The notes under the pieces are model-generated. The model ran no database searches. It saw nothing but the letters and a program-made list of their open reading frames with translations, and had not been told where the DNA came from. From the NCBI RefSeq assembly GCF_014203555.1, contig NZ_JACHJH010000002.1, forward strand, positions 466,791 through 530,790: a stretch of 64,000 nucleotides of DNA. Direction: 5' to 3'. Shown here piece after piece: positions 1 through 8,905 of the stretch. Both the position numbers and the translations under genes were made by a program. This DNA comes from Streptomyces olivoverticillatus (GTDB taxonomy: Bacteria > Actinomycetota > Actinomycetes > Streptomycetales > Streptomycetaceae). Positions within the stretch are counted from its first letter, which is position 1, and each line of letters starts with the position of its first letter.

Positions 1-798
1 GACGACGCCGTCCACCAGATGCGCGTCGCCACCCGCCGGATACGGGCCGCCCTGCGCACCTACGGCAAGGTCCTCGACCGCCGCGCCACCGCCCCCGTCA
101 CCGACGAGCTGCAGTGGCTCGCCACCGAACTCGGCGTCGCCCGGGACCGCGAAGTCCTCGCCGAACGCCTGTGCACCCGGCTCGGCGAAGTGCCGCGCTC
201 CCTCGTCCGCGGTCCCGTCCGCGCCCGGCTGCGCCGCTGGTCGGCCGGGCGGAACAACGGCACCCGCAAACACATCACCGCCGTCCTCGACAGCAAGCGC
301 CACCTCGCCCTGCTCGACGCCCTCGACACCCTCCTCGCCGAACCGCCGCTGCGCCCCGCCGCCGCCCGGCAGCCGGACGCGGTGCTGGCCAAGGCCGTGC
401 TGCGCGAGTACGACCGCCTGGTCACCCGCGTCGAACACGCCCTGGCCGCCGACCCCGGCACCCGCCGCGACGCCGCGCTGCACGACGCCCGCAAGGCCGC
501 CAAGCGGGTCCGCTACGCGGCAGAGGCGGCGACCCCGGCGCTGGGCAAAGAGGCAAAACGATTCGCCGGACAGATGAAGGCGGTCCAGACCCTGCTCGGC
601 GACCACCAGGACAGCGTGATGGCCCGCACGACCCTGCGCGAGATGGCCGCCGCGGCCGACGACGCGGGCGAGCCGACGTTCACCTACGGCCTGCTCTACG
701 GCCGCGAGGAACAGTGCGCGGACCGCACCGAGCGCGAACTGCCCGGAGTCTGGGAGAAGGCCTCCGACAAGCGGTGGCGGCAGGGGCTGGAACCGTGA
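1..798 (+). CDS. CHAD domain-containing protein (5' end outside window)
   Basis: The reading frame is open to the first base of the window, so the gene begins upstream and only its C-terminal 265 codons are seen. The visible start, DDAVHQMRVATRRIRAALRTYG, carries the conserved His and Arg pattern of CHAD domains. A second helical repeat with the same flavour (HDARKAAKRVRYAAEA) lies near residues 160-176 of the visible part. CHAD domains are basic helical bundles known to bind inorganic polyphosphate and often follow a CYTH triphosphatase domain; whether one is present here cannot be seen. The family assignment is firm, the cellular role is inference. Confidence 0.85.
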   Translation, partial: DDAVHQMRVATRRIRAALRTYGKVLDRRATAPVTDELQWLATELGVARDREVLAERLCTRLGEVPRSLVRGPVRARLRRWSAGRNNGTRKHITAVLDSKRHLALLDALDTLLAEPPLRPAAARQPDAVLAKAVLREYDRLVTRVEHALAADPGTRRDAALHDARKAAKRVRYAAEAATPALGKEAKRFAGQMKAVQTLLGDHQDSVMARTTLREMAAAADDAGEPTFTYGLLYGREEQCADRTERELPGVWEKASDKRWRQGLEP

Positions 799-868
799 CG
801 GCACCGGGCTCTGCCGCGGGCACGTTACTCTTGAGGGTCACCCCTGCCCGCTCACGAGAGACATTTTT

Positions 869-2803
869 ATGCCTGTCGAGTCGGTCGAGTCGGTTTTCCC
901 GCGTCTCGAAGCCCTCCTCCCGCACGTCCAGAAGCCCATCCAGTACGTCGGTGGAGAGCTGAACTCCACCGTCAAGCCGTGGGACGAGTGCGACGTGCGC
1001 TGGGCGCTCATGTACCCCGACGCCTACGAGGTCGGGCTGCCCAATCAGGGCGTCATGATCCTCTACGAGGTCCTCAACGAGCGCGAGGGCGTCCTCGCCG
1101 AGCGCACCTACAGCGTGTGGCCGGACCTCGAGGCGCTGATGCGCGAGCACGACGTGCCGCAGTTCACAGTGGACTCGCACCGCCCTGTCAAGGCCTTCGA
1201 CGTCTTCGGGCTGAGCTTCTCCACCGAGCTGGGCTACACCAACATGTTCGCCGCCCTCGACCTCGCCGGCATTCCGCTGGAGGCCAAGGACCGCACGATC
1301 GACGACCCGATCGTCCTCGCGGGCGGCCACGCGGCGTTCAACCCCGAGCCGATCGCGGACTTCGTCGACTGCGCCGTCATCGGCGACGGCGAGCAGGCCG
1401 TCCTGGAGATCACCGAGATCATCCGGGCCTGGAAGGCGGAGGGCCGCCCCGGCGGCCGCGACGAGGTGCTGCTGCGCCTGGCCCGGACCGGCGGCGTCTA
1501 CGTCCCGCGCTTCTACGACGTGGAGTACCTGCCGGACGGCCGCATCGCCCGTGTCGTGCCCAACCGCTCCGGCGTGCCGTGGCGGGTGTCCAAGCACACC
1601 GTCATGGACCTGGACGAGTGGCCCTACCCCAAGCAGCCGCTCGTCCCGCTCGCCGAGACCGTGCACGAGCGCATGTCCGTCGAGATCTTCCGCGGCTGCA
1701 CCCGCGGCTGCCGTTTCTGCCAGGCCGGCATGATCACGCGCCCCGTGCGGGAGCGAAGCATCACCGGCATCGGCGAGATGGTGGAGAAGGGCCTCAAGGC
1801 GACCGGCTTCGAGGAGGTCGGCCTGCTGTCGCTGTCCTCCGCCGACCACACCGAGATCGGTGACATCGCCAAGGGCCTGGCCGACCGCTACGAAGAGGAC
1901 AAGATCGGCCTCTCGCTGCCGTCGACCCGGGTGGATGCCTTCAACGTCGACCTCGCGAACGAGCTGACCCGCAACGGCCGCCGTTCCGGTCTGACGTTCG
2001 CCCCCGAGGGCGGCTCCGAGCGCATGCGCAAGGTCATCAACAAGATGGTCTCGGAAGAGGACCTGATCCGCACGGTCTCCACGGCCTACGGCAACGGCTG
2101 GCGCCAGGTGAAGCTGTACTTCATGTGCGGCCTGCCGACCGAGACCGACGAGGACGTGCTGCAGATCGGCGACATGGCGGTCAACGTCATCGCCGAGGGC
2201 CGCAAGGTCTCCGGCCAGAACGACATCCGCTGCACCGTCTCCATCGGCGGCTTCGTGCCCAAGCCCCACACCCCCTTCCAGTGGGCGCCGCAGCTCTCCG
2301 CCGAGGAGACCGACGCCCGCCTGGCGAAGCTGCGCGACAAGATCCGCGGCGACAAGAAGTACGGCCGCTCCATCGGCTTCCGCTACCACGACGGCAAGCC
2401 CGGCATCGTCGAGGGTCTGCTCTCGCGCGGCGACCGCCGCGTGGGCGCGGTCATCCGCGCCGTGTACGAGGACGGCGGCCGCTTCGACGGCTGGCGCGAG
2501 CACTTCTCCTACGACCGCTGGATGAAGTGCGCCGAGCAGACCCTGCCCGAGCAGGGCGTGGACGTCGACTGGTACACCACGCGCGAGCGCACGTACGAGG
2601 AGGTCCTGCCCTGGGACCACCTGGACTCCGGTCTGGACAAGGACTGGCTCTGGGAGGACTGGCAGGACGCCCTCGACGAGACCGAGGTCGACGACTGCCG
2701 CTGGACGCCGTGCTTCGACTGTGGCGTATGTCCGCAAATGGACACCAGTATCCAGATCGGCCCGACGGGCAAGAAGCTGCTGCCGCTGAGCGTCATCAAA
2801 TAG
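869..2803 (+). CDS. TIGR03960 family B12-binding radical SAM protein
   Basis: This 644-residue protein begins at ATG 869. The N-terminal third resembles a cobalamin-binding fold, and a radical SAM core follows with the cluster motif RGCTRGCRFCQAG (C-x3-C-x2-C, near residues 276-283). The C-terminus has extra cysteines (CFDCGVCPQ) that may bind another Fe-S cluster. The substrate of this family is unknown. It is almost always followed, as here, by the DUF2344/TIGR03936 protein, which resembles a detached C-terminal domain, so the two probably work together. A TACTCT box lies at 826-831, upstream of the start. Family call is strong; function is unassigned. Confidence 0.9.
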   Translation: MPVESVESVFPRLEALLPHVQKPIQYVGGELNSTVKPWDECDVRWALMYPDAYEVGLPNQGVMILYEVLNEREGVLAERTYSVWPDLEALMREHDVPQFTVDSHRPVKAFDVFGLSFSTELGYTNMFAALDLAGIPLEAKDRTIDDPIVLAGGHAAFNPEPIADFVDCAVIGDGEQAVLEITEIIRAWKAEGRPGGRDEVLLRLARTGGVYVPRFYDVEYLPDGRIARVVPNRSGVPWRVSKHTVMDLDEWPYPKQPLVPLAETVHERMSVEIFRGCTRGCRFCQAGMITRPVRERSITGIGEMVEKGLKATGFEEVGLLSLSSADHTEIGDIAKGLADRYEEDKIGLSLPSTRVDAFNVDLANELTRNGRRSGLTFAPEGGSERMRKVINKMVSEEDLIRTVSTAYGNGWRQVKLYFMCGLPTETDEDVLQIGDMAVNVIAEGRKVSGQNDIRCTVSIGGFVPKPHTPFQWAPQLSAEETDARLAKLRDKIRGDKKYGRSIGFRYHDGKPGIVEGLLSRGDRRVGAVIRAVYEDGGRFDGWREHFSYDRWMKCAEQTLPEQGVDVDWYTTRERTYEEVLPWDHLDSGLDKDWLWEDWQDALDETEVDDCRWTPCFDCGVCPQMDTSIQIGPTGKKLLPLSVIK

Positions 2804-2901
2804 CGCCGGCGTTCGAACAGGGGTCCTGCCGGGTTGGCGGGGCCCCTGTTGCACGTACTCTAGGTAGCAGTACGACCGCACTCACGAAGGACTGAAGAAC
2901 A

Positions 2902-3723
2902 CTGGGCAAGCGACAGCCCGAAGGCCCGCCGCCCGCACCTGCGGTGCAGCGCATTCGTCTGCGTTACACCAAGCGCGGCCGCCTCCGGTTCACCAGCCAC
3001 CGCGACTTCCAGCGCGCCTTCGAGCGGGCGCTGCGCCGGGCCGAGGTGCCCATGGCGTACTCGGCGGGCTTCACCCCGCACCCCAAGGTGTCGTACGCCA
3101 ATGCCGCACCCACCGGCACGGGCAGCGAGGCCGAATACCTGGAGATCCAGCTCGCCGAGGCGCGCGACCCCGCGCGGCTGCGCGAGCTGCTCGACGAGTC
3201 GCTGCCCGACGGGCTCGACATCGTCGACGCGGTGGAGGTGCACACGCCCTCGTTCGCCGACCGGCTGCAGGCTTCCGTGTGGGAGCTGCGGCTCGACGGC
3301 GTCGGGGTGGAGGAGGCCGAGAAGGCCGTCGCGGCCTTCATGGCCGCGGAGACCGTCGAAGTGCAGCGCCGGACGAAAAACGGGTTGCGCAGCTTCGACG
3401 CACGTGGAGCGGTGTGCCGACTCGAGGCGCTCGAAGCCCCGGCCGATAGGCCGGGCGACGCTGCCTGTGCGATACTGCGGCTGGTTGTTCGGCATTTGAC
3501 ACCTGCCGTTCGACCCGACGACGTCCTGTCCGGTCTCCGCGCTACGGCCGACCTGGCGCCGCCGGTCCCCGCTGCGGTGACCAGGCTGGCGCAGGGGCTG
3601 CTCGATGAGGAGTCCGGCACGGTGACCGATCCGCTCGCGCCCGACCGCGACGCCGCCCCGGCCGCTTCAACCACGGCCGCCGGGCCGAGCGCCGCGCAGC
3701 AGGTGCCGGAAGGTCCCGCGTAA
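2902..3723 (+). CDS. TIGR03936 family radical SAM-associated protein (DUF2344), CTG start
   Basis: The conserved core begins RIRLRYTKRGRLRFTSHRDF and includes FTPHPKVSYANAAPTG, both typical of DUF2344. GTG 2944 is the first conventional start but has no Shine-Dalgarno sequence. The frame stays open upstream to a stop at 2893, and the only start-like codon there is CTG 2902, ten bases after GAAGGA (2886-2891). Starting there adds the N-terminus (M)GKRQPEGPPPAPAVQ, which I recall as present in streptomycete relatives. The protein would be 273 residues. It follows the B12-binding radical SAM gene and is expected to act with it; the shared reaction is not known. Confidence 0.8.
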   Translation: MGKRQPEGPPPAPAVQRIRLRYTKRGRLRFTSHRDFQRAFERALRRAEVPMAYSAGFTPHPKVSYANAAPTGTGSEAEYLEIQLAEARDPARLRELLDESLPDGLDIVDAVEVHTPSFADRLQASVWELRLDGVGVEEAEKAVAAFMAAETVEVQRRTKNGLRSFDARGAVCRLEALEAPADRPGDAACAILRLVVRHLTPAVRPDDVLSGLRATADLAPPVPAAVTRLAQGLLDEESGTVTDPLAPDRDAAPAASTTAAGPSAAQQVPEGPA

Positions 3724-3946
3724 GGACGGCCGTCGAATGCGCCGCCGGTCTACCAGGGAGCCACCCGGTCCGGCAGGCGCACTGACCAGGAGACTTTCGC
3801 CGGTGCCGTGACATTCGGACCCGGCGAGCGAGACGACAGCTCCCGTGCGGCGACCGCGCCCCGGACGGCGGTACCGCGCTCATCACGCGGACCGGCGGGC
3901 CGGAATACGGCGCGGCGCCCGGGAGCGTGACGGGAGAACCGCCCGC

Positions 3947-6900
3947 ATGCTCGAATCCATTGAGCCCACCGAGCCCGGCGCAGCGCAGAGCGCTGCCGGG
4001 AACAACAACGCAGACACCAGCCCGAGTGACACGCTGCCGCCGCGGCGCCGTCGCCGGGCGGCGTCCCGCCCGGCCGGACCGCCGGCCGGGATGACCGCGG
4101 CGGAGGCCGCGGACCCCGCCGCCGCGGACCCGGCCGACCCCGCGGGGGAGGCCGAGGCCCCCAAGACCCCGGCCCGCCCGCGCCGCCGCACCACGCGCAA
4201 GACGGCGGCGCCCGCCGCTGCCGCCCGCCCGGCCGAGGAGGCCGCCGAGGCGCCCGTCGAGGAGCCCGCCGCCGAGGAGACCCCGGCCGCCGCTCCCGCT
4301 CGTACGCGTCGTCGTGCCACCCGTAAGGCCACGGCTCCCGCCGGTGCCCCGCAGGCCGCGGAAGAGGTGGCCGAGGCCGCCGCAGAGATCGTGGAGACCG
4401 CCGCCGAGGAGCCTGCCGAGGCCCCCGCCCCCGCTCGTACGCGTCGTCGTGCCACCCGTAAGGCCACGGCTCCCGCCGGTGCCCCGCAGGCCGCCGAGCC
4501 GGTCGCCGCGCCGCAGCCGGAGATCGAGGAGGCCGAGGAGGCCGAGGAGCCGGTCGTCGAGGAGGCCCCGGCCGCCGCCCCTGCTCGTACGCGCCGTCGC
4601 GCCACCCGCAAGGCGACCGCCCCCGCGGGCGCCCCGCAGGCCGCCGAGGTGTCCGAGCCGGCCGCCGCGCCGTCCGAGCCCGTCGCCGCCCCGGAGCCGG
4701 TTGCCGAGGAGGCCCCGGCCCCCGCCCCCGCTCGTACGCGTCGCCGTGCCACCCGTAAGGCCACGGCCCCCGCCGGTGCCCCGCAGGCCGCCGAGCCGGT
4801 CGCCGAGGCCGCCGTCGAGGCGCCCGCCCCGGAGCCCGCTGTCGAGGAGGCCCCGGCCCGTACGCGCCGTCGTGCCACGCGCAAGGCCACGGCTCCGGCC
4901 GGTGCGCCGCGTGCCGCAGAGGCCATCGCCGAGGCCGACGAGGCCGACGAGGCCGTCGAAGAGGCGATCGCGCCCGAGCCGGCCGCCGAGGAGCCCGCCG
5001 CCAAGCCGGCTCGTGCACGTCGTCGTGCGACCCGCAAGACCACCGCCGCGGAAGCCGTCGAAGAGGCCGCGCCGGCCGAGCAGCCCGCTCGTGGCCGTCG
5101 CCGTGCCGTCGCCGCCGAGGAGCCCGCTGCCGAGGAGACCCCGGCCGCGGCGCCCGCTCGTGGCCGTCGCCGGGCCGTGCGGCCGGCGGTTGCCGTGTTC
5201 CAGGCACCGGTGTTCACCGAGCCCATGTTCCAGACGCCGGAGACCGCGGCCGCTGCCGTGGCCGCCGCTGCCGCCGCCGTGGAGGAGCAGCGCGAGGAGG
5301 AGCCGGCCGCCGAGGCTGCGCAGCCCGCTGCCGGTGGCCGTCGCCGCCGTCGCCGTCGTGGTGAGCCCGCCGAGGTCGCCGAGCCCGCCGTCGTGACGGT
5401 GGAGGAGGAAGAGCCGGAGGCCGCCGCCGAGGAGGCGGAAGCCGTCGCGGAGGACGAGGAGCAGGGCGAGCGTCCCTCGCGCCGTCGTCGCCGTGGTGGC
5501 CGTCGCCGCCGTCGTGGCGAGGCCGCCGAGGCCGAGGGCGAGGGCTTCGAGGAGGAAGAGCGCGCCGAGCAGGCCGCGGAGGCCGAGGAGGCCGCCGAGG
5601 AAGAGGCGGAGGAGGAGGCCGAGGAGGCCGGCGCGTCCGCTTCCGCGGGCAGCCGTCGCCGTCGTCGCCGCCGTCGCCGCAGCGGCGAGGCCATCGAGGC
5701 CGAGCCGTCCGAGGACGAGCCGGAGCGCACGGTCGTCAAGGTCCGCGAGCCGCGCAAGCGCGAGGAGCGCGAGCCGGGCACCGGCTTCGACGAGGTGCAG
5801 TCCATCAAGGGCTCGACCCGCATGGAGGCGAAGAAGCAGCGCCGCCGCGAGGGCCGCGAGCAGGGCCGTCGCCGCGTGCCGATCATCACCGAGGCCGAGT
5901 TCCTGGCCCGCCGTGAGGCCGTCGAGCGCGTGATGGTCGTCCGCCAGAACGGCGACCGCACCCAGATCGGCGTGCTGGAGGACAACGTCCTCGTCGAGCA
6001 CTTCGTCAACAAGGAGCAGGCCACCAGCTACGTCGGCAACGTCTACCTGGGCAAGGTCCAGAACGTGCTGCCGTCGATGGAGGCCGCGTTCGTCGACATC
6101 GGCAAGGGCCGCAACGCCGTCCTGTACGCCGGTGAGGTCAACTTCGAGGCGCTCGGCATGGGCAACGGCCCGCGCCGCATCGAGACCGCCCTCAAGTCCG
6201 GCCAGTCCGTGCTCGTCCAGGTCACCAAGGACCCGATCGGCCACAAGGGCGCCCGCCTGACCAGCCAGGTCTCGCTGCCCGGCCGCTACCTGGTCTACGT
6301 GCCCGAGGGCTCGATGACCGGCATCAGCCGCAAGCTGCCCGACACCGAGCGCGCGCGGCTCAAGCAGATCCTCAAGAAGATCGTCCCCGAGGACGCGGGC
6401 GTGATCGTGCGCACCGCCGCCGAGGGTGCGAGCGAGGACGAGCTGCGCCGTGACGTCGAGCGGCTGCAGGCGCAGTGGGAGGACATCAAGAAGAAGTCGA
6501 AGCAGATCTCGACGAGCGCGCCGAGCCTGCTCTACGGCGAGCCGGACATGACCGTCCGGGTCGTCCGCGACATCTTCAACGAGGACTTCTCCAAGGTCAT
6601 CGTGAGCGGTGACGACGCCTGGGAGACCATCCACGGCTACGTCTCGCACGTGGCGCCCGATCTGGCCGACCGGCTGCAGAAGTGGACGTCCGAGGTCGAC
6701 GTCTTCGCCACGTACCGGATCGACGAGCAGCTGTCGAAGGCGCTGGACCGCAAGGTCTGGCTGCCCAGTGGCGGTTCGCTCGTCATCGACCGGACCGAGG
6801 CGATGATCGTCGTCGACGTCAACACCGGCAAGTTCACCGGCCAGGGCGGCAACCTGGAGGAGACGGTCACCAGGAACAACCTGGAGGCGGCCGAGGAGAT

Positions 6901-7957
6901 CGTGCGCCAGCTGCGGCTGCGCGACCTCGGCGGCATCATCGTGATCGACTTCATCGACATGGTGCTGGAGTCCAACCGGGACCTGGTGCTGCGCCGTCTG
7001 CTGGAGTGCCTGGGCCGGGACCGCACCAAGCACCAGGTCGCCGAGGTGACTTCGCTGGGTCTGGTCCAGATGACCCGCAAGCGGGTGGGCCAGGGCCTGC
7101 TGGAGTCCTTCTCCGAGGCGTGCGTGCACTGCAACGGCCGCGGCGTGATCGTCCACATGGAACAGCCGACGACCGTCGGCGGTGGCGGCGGTGGCGGTGG
7201 CAAGCGCGGCAAGAAGAAGGGCAAGGCCGCCGTCGAGGCACCCGAGGCCGAGGCCATGCCGGAGATGCCCGAGCTGGAGCCCGTCACGGTGACCGAGGCG
7301 GAGCTGGAGCCGTCGGTCGAGGCGGACGAGGAGTGGTTCGGCAGCCCGGCCGAGGCCGAGGCGGCGGCCGCGACCCGTGGCCGTTCGCGGCGCCGGGCGA
7401 CGCGCAAGGCGTCCGCCCCGGCGGGTGCGCCGAAGGCGGCGGAGCCCGAGGTCGTGGTGGTTTCGGCGCCCGAGCCGGAGCCCGCCGAGGTGGCTGCGCC
7501 GGTGGCCGAGCCGGAGCCCGCTCCGGTCGCCGCCGAGGCGCCGGAGGCCGCGGCCCCGGCCCGGCCGCGTCGCCGGGCGGTGCGCCGGGCGTCCGCGCCC
7601 GCCGGTTCGCCCACGGCGGCGGAGGAGGCGGCCGTGGTGGTCGTCAGCGCCCCCGCCGCGCAGCCGGAGCCCGAGGCGCCGGCCGAGGAGCCCTCGGTCA
7701 TGGCCGAGGTGGACGTCGAGCTCGTCGAGGAGGCCGCTCCGGCCAAGAAGACGGTGCGCAAGACGGCCGCCAAGAAGGCCCCGGCGAAGAAGGCGGCGAC
7801 GGCCAAGAAGGCGGCGGCGAAGAAGACCACCACCGCCAAGAAGGCCACGGCGAAGAAGGCCGCCACCAAGACGGCCACGAAGACGGCCGCCAAGAAGGCA
7901 CCCGCCAAGAAGACGGCAAAGAAGGCTGCGGCCGCAGAGTCCTCCTCGGAGGCCTGA
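3947..7957 (+). CDS. rne: Rne/Rng family ribonuclease (RNase E/G)
   Basis: Endoribonuclease of RNA decay and rRNA processing, 1336 residues from ATG 3947. The catalytic core sits in the middle: an S1 RNA-binding domain (NVYLGKVQNVLPSMEAAFVD, near residue 700), then the DNase I-like subdomain with metal-binding aspartates in IVVDVNTG (near 955) and IVIDFIDM (near 998), then the zinc-link region CVHCNGRG. Long disordered arms flank it. The N-terminal arm has about five near-identical ARTRRRATRKATAPAGAP repeats separated by acidic linkers; related copies recur after the core. The extreme C-terminus is Lys/Ala-rich like histone H1 (KKAPAKKAATAKK). The arms probably bind RNA and partners; this core-in-the-middle layout is known for streptomycete RNase E/G. 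Confidence 0.95.
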   Translation: MLESIEPTEPGAAQSAAGNNNADTSPSDTLPPRRRRRAASRPAGPPAGMTAAEAADPAAADPADPAGEAEAPKTPARPRRRTTRKTAAPAAAARPAEEAAEAPVEEPAAEETPAAAPARTRRRATRKATAPAGAPQAAEEVAEAAAEIVETAAEEPAEAPAPARTRRRATRKATAPAGAPQAAEPVAAPQPEIEEAEEAEEPVVEEAPAAAPARTRRRATRKATAPAGAPQAAEVSEPAAAPSEPVAAPEPVAEEAPAPAPARTRRRATRKATAPAGAPQAAEPVAEAAVEAPAPEPAVEEAPARTRRRATRKATAPAGAPRAAEAIAEADEADEAVEEAIAPEPAAEEPAAKPARARRRATRKTTAAEAVEEAAPAEQPARGRRRAVAAEEPAAEETPAAAPARGRRRAVRPAVAVFQAPVFTEPMFQTPETAAAAVAAAAAAVEEQREEEPAAEAAQPAAGGRRRRRRRGEPAEVAEPAVVTVEEEEPEAAAEEAEAVAEDEEQGERPSRRRRRGGRRRRRGEAAEAEGEGFEEEERAEQAAEAEEAAEEEAEEEAEEAGASASAGSRRRRRRRRRSGEAIEAEPSEDEPERTVVKVREPRKREEREPGTGFDEVQSIKGSTRMEAKKQRRREGREQGRRRVPIITEAEFLARREAVERVMVVRQNGDRTQIGVLEDNVLVEHFVNKEQATSYVGNVYLGKVQNVLPSMEAAFVDIGKGRNAVLYAGEVNFEALGMGNGPRRIETALKSGQSVLVQVTKDPIGHKGARLTSQVSLPGRYLVYVPEGSMTGISRKLPDTERARLKQILKKIVPEDAGVIVRTAAEGASEDELRRDVERLQAQWEDIKKKSKQISTSAPSLLYGEPDMTVRVVRDIFNEDFSKVIVSGDDAWETIHGYVSHVAPDLADRLQKWTSEVDVFATYRIDEQLSKALDRKVWLPSGGSLVIDRTEAMIVVDVNTGKFTGQGGNLEETVTRNNLEAAEEIVRQLRLRDLGGIIVIDFIDMVLESNRDLVLRRLLECLGRDRTKHQVAEVTSLGLVQMTRKRVGQGLLESFSEACVHCNGRGVIVHMEQPTTVGGGGGGGGKRGKKKGKAAVEAPEAEAMPEMPELEPVTVTEAELEPSVEADEEWFGSPAEAEAAAATRGRSRRRATRKASAPAGAPKAAEPEVVVVSAPEPEPAEVAAPVAEPEPAPVAAEAPEAAAPARPRRRAVRRASAPAGSPTAAEEAAVVVVSAPAAQPEPEAPAEEPSVMAEVDVELVEEAAPAKKTVRKTAAKKAPAKKAATAKKAAAKKTTTAKKATAKKAATKTATKTAAKKAPAKKTAKKAAAAESSSEA

Positions 7958-7970
7958 TGGCCGGCCGGAG

Positions 7971-7998
7971 CGGGTCGGGGACAGCCGCCCCCGACCCG
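7971..7998 (+). terminator. Hairpin terminator after RNase E
   Basis: CGGGTCGGGG (7971-7980) pairs perfectly with CCCCGACCCG (7989-7998). It lies 13 bases after the RNase E stop and just upstream of the rplU promoter. There is no U-tract, as is usual in Streptomyces. Confidence 0.7.
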
Positions 7999-8011
7999 CC
8001 CCGGGCCCGGT

Positions 8012-8040
8012 TTGACCCCCCGGTCAAGGCCCCGTAATCT
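8012..8040 (+). promoter_or_regulatory. rplU-rpmA promoter (SigA/HrdB type)
   Basis: TTGACC (8012-8017) and TAATCT (8035-8040) are separated by exactly 17 bases, an excellent match to the vegetative promoter consensus. Transcription should start near 8047. The promoter is embedded in an inverted repeat, CGGTCAAG (8021-8028) and CTTGACCG (8039-8046), which could bind a regulator. Confidence 0.75.
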
Positions 8041-8046
8041 TGACCG

Positions 8047-8193
8047 TCGGCGTCTGTTTGACGCCACACCACTGAGCAAACACCTCCCGGTCCGCCGGGA
8101 GAGGCCGCTCGTCCACTCGGATCGTCATGGGCTTCGCCCGTGCGAGCGGCTGGCATCAGAGGTCCCGTTTACTAGCGAGAGAGTGAGATCCGC
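8047..8193 (+). promoter_or_regulatory. Structured 5' leader of rplU (candidate L21 leader)
   Basis: About 147 bases of untranslated RNA are predicted between the promoter and the rplU start. Three stems are visible: CTCCCGG/CCGGGAG (8084-8101), GCCGCTCG/CGAGCGGC (8104-8150), and inside it GGGC/GCCC closed by TTC (8129-8139). Ribosomal protein leaders often provide feedback control by the encoded protein; that role here is inference. Confidence 0.45.
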
Positions 8194-8514
8194 GTGTACG
8201 CAGTCGTGCGTAGCGGTGGTCGCCAGCACAAGGTTGCTGTCGGCGACATCGTCGAGGTTGACAAGATTTCCGACGGCAAGGTGGGCGACGCGGTCGAGCT
8301 CTCGACGCTGCTCGTCGTCGACGGCGAGTCCGTCACCAGCGACCCGTGGGTCCTGGCGGGCATCAAGGTCCAGGCCGAGATCGTGGACCACCACAAGGGT
8401 GCCAAGATCGACATCCTGAAGTACAAGAACAAGACCGGTTACCGCAAGCGCATTGGTCACCGCCAGCAGTACACCGCGCTGAAGATCACCGGCATCCCGA
8501 CGGCCGCGAAGTAA
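8194..8514 (+). CDS. rplU: 50S ribosomal protein L21
   Basis: The 106-residue protein starts at GTG 8194 with [18 protein letters not shown], the highly conserved L21 N-terminus, and ends with the basic [18 protein letters not shown] segment that contacts 23S rRNA. The length is normal for the family. It is the first gene of the conserved rplU-rpmA-obg cluster and is separated from rpmA by 18 bases, so the two are surely cotranscribed. Confidence 0.97.
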   Translation: MYAVVRSGGRQHKVAVGDIVEVDKISDGKVGDAVELSTLLVVDGESVTSDPWVLAGIKVQAEIVDHHKGAKIDILKYKNKTGYRKRIGHRQQYTALKITGIPTAAK

Positions 8515-8532
8515 GTAAGGGACTGAGAACAC

Positions 8533-8787
8533 ATGGCACACAAGAAGGGCGCATCGTCCACCCGGAACGGTCGCGACTCCAATGCTCAGCGGCTCGGCGT
8601 GAAGCGCTTCGGCGGTCAGCTCGTCAACGCCGGTGAGATCCTCGTCCGCCAGCGCGGCACCCACTTCCACCCGGGCGCCGGTGTCGGCCGCGGCGGCGAC
8701 GACACCCTGTTCGCGCTGCAGGCCGGTGCGGTGCAGTTCGGCACCCACCGTGGCCGCAAGGTCGTCAACATCGTTCCGGCTGCCTGA
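8533..8787 (+). CDS. rpmA: 50S ribosomal protein L27
   Basis: Full-length L27 of 84 residues beginning [25 protein letters not shown]. The flexible basic N-terminus reaches toward the peptidyl-transferase centre in known ribosomes. There is no N-terminal extension of the kind removed by the Prp protease in Firmicutes. It follows rplU in the same transcript and is followed by a strong hairpin before obg. Confidence 0.97.
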   Translation: MAHKKGASSTRNGRDSNAQRLGVKRFGGQLVNAGEILVRQRGTHFHPGAGVGRGGDDTLFALQAGAVQFGTHRGRKVVNIVPAA

Positions 8788-8810
8788 ATCCAGGCTTCCG
8801 TAGAGCGATA

Positions 8811-8858
8811 GCGAGGGCGGACCTCCCTTCCCCTGCGGGGAAGCGGGTCCGCCCTCGC
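8811..8858 (+). terminator. Strong terminator between rpmA and obg
   Basis: GCGAGGGCGGACC (8811-8823) pairs perfectly with GGTCCGCCCTCGC (8846-8858), and CTTCCCC/GGGGAAG (8827-8843) extends the stem inside with a TGC loop. About 20 base pairs in all. It likely limits ribosomal-protein transcription entering obg. Confidence 0.85.
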
Positions 8859-8905
8859 TGCGTTACAACTGAGACAATCCCGTCTGTATCTGGAGGCACA
8901 CCGCT

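Noticed and set aside
4300..4910. Regularly spaced repeats resembling a CRISPR array
   Set aside because: The units are in-frame protein repeats with linkers of varying length, and no Cas gene is present.
3542..7156. Very long open frame on the minus strand across the RNase E gene
   Set aside because: Its sequence is low-complexity Leu/Gly/Arg and mirrors the repeat-rich plus-strand gene, which has clear catalytic motifs. Such antisense frames are expected in very GC-rich DNA.
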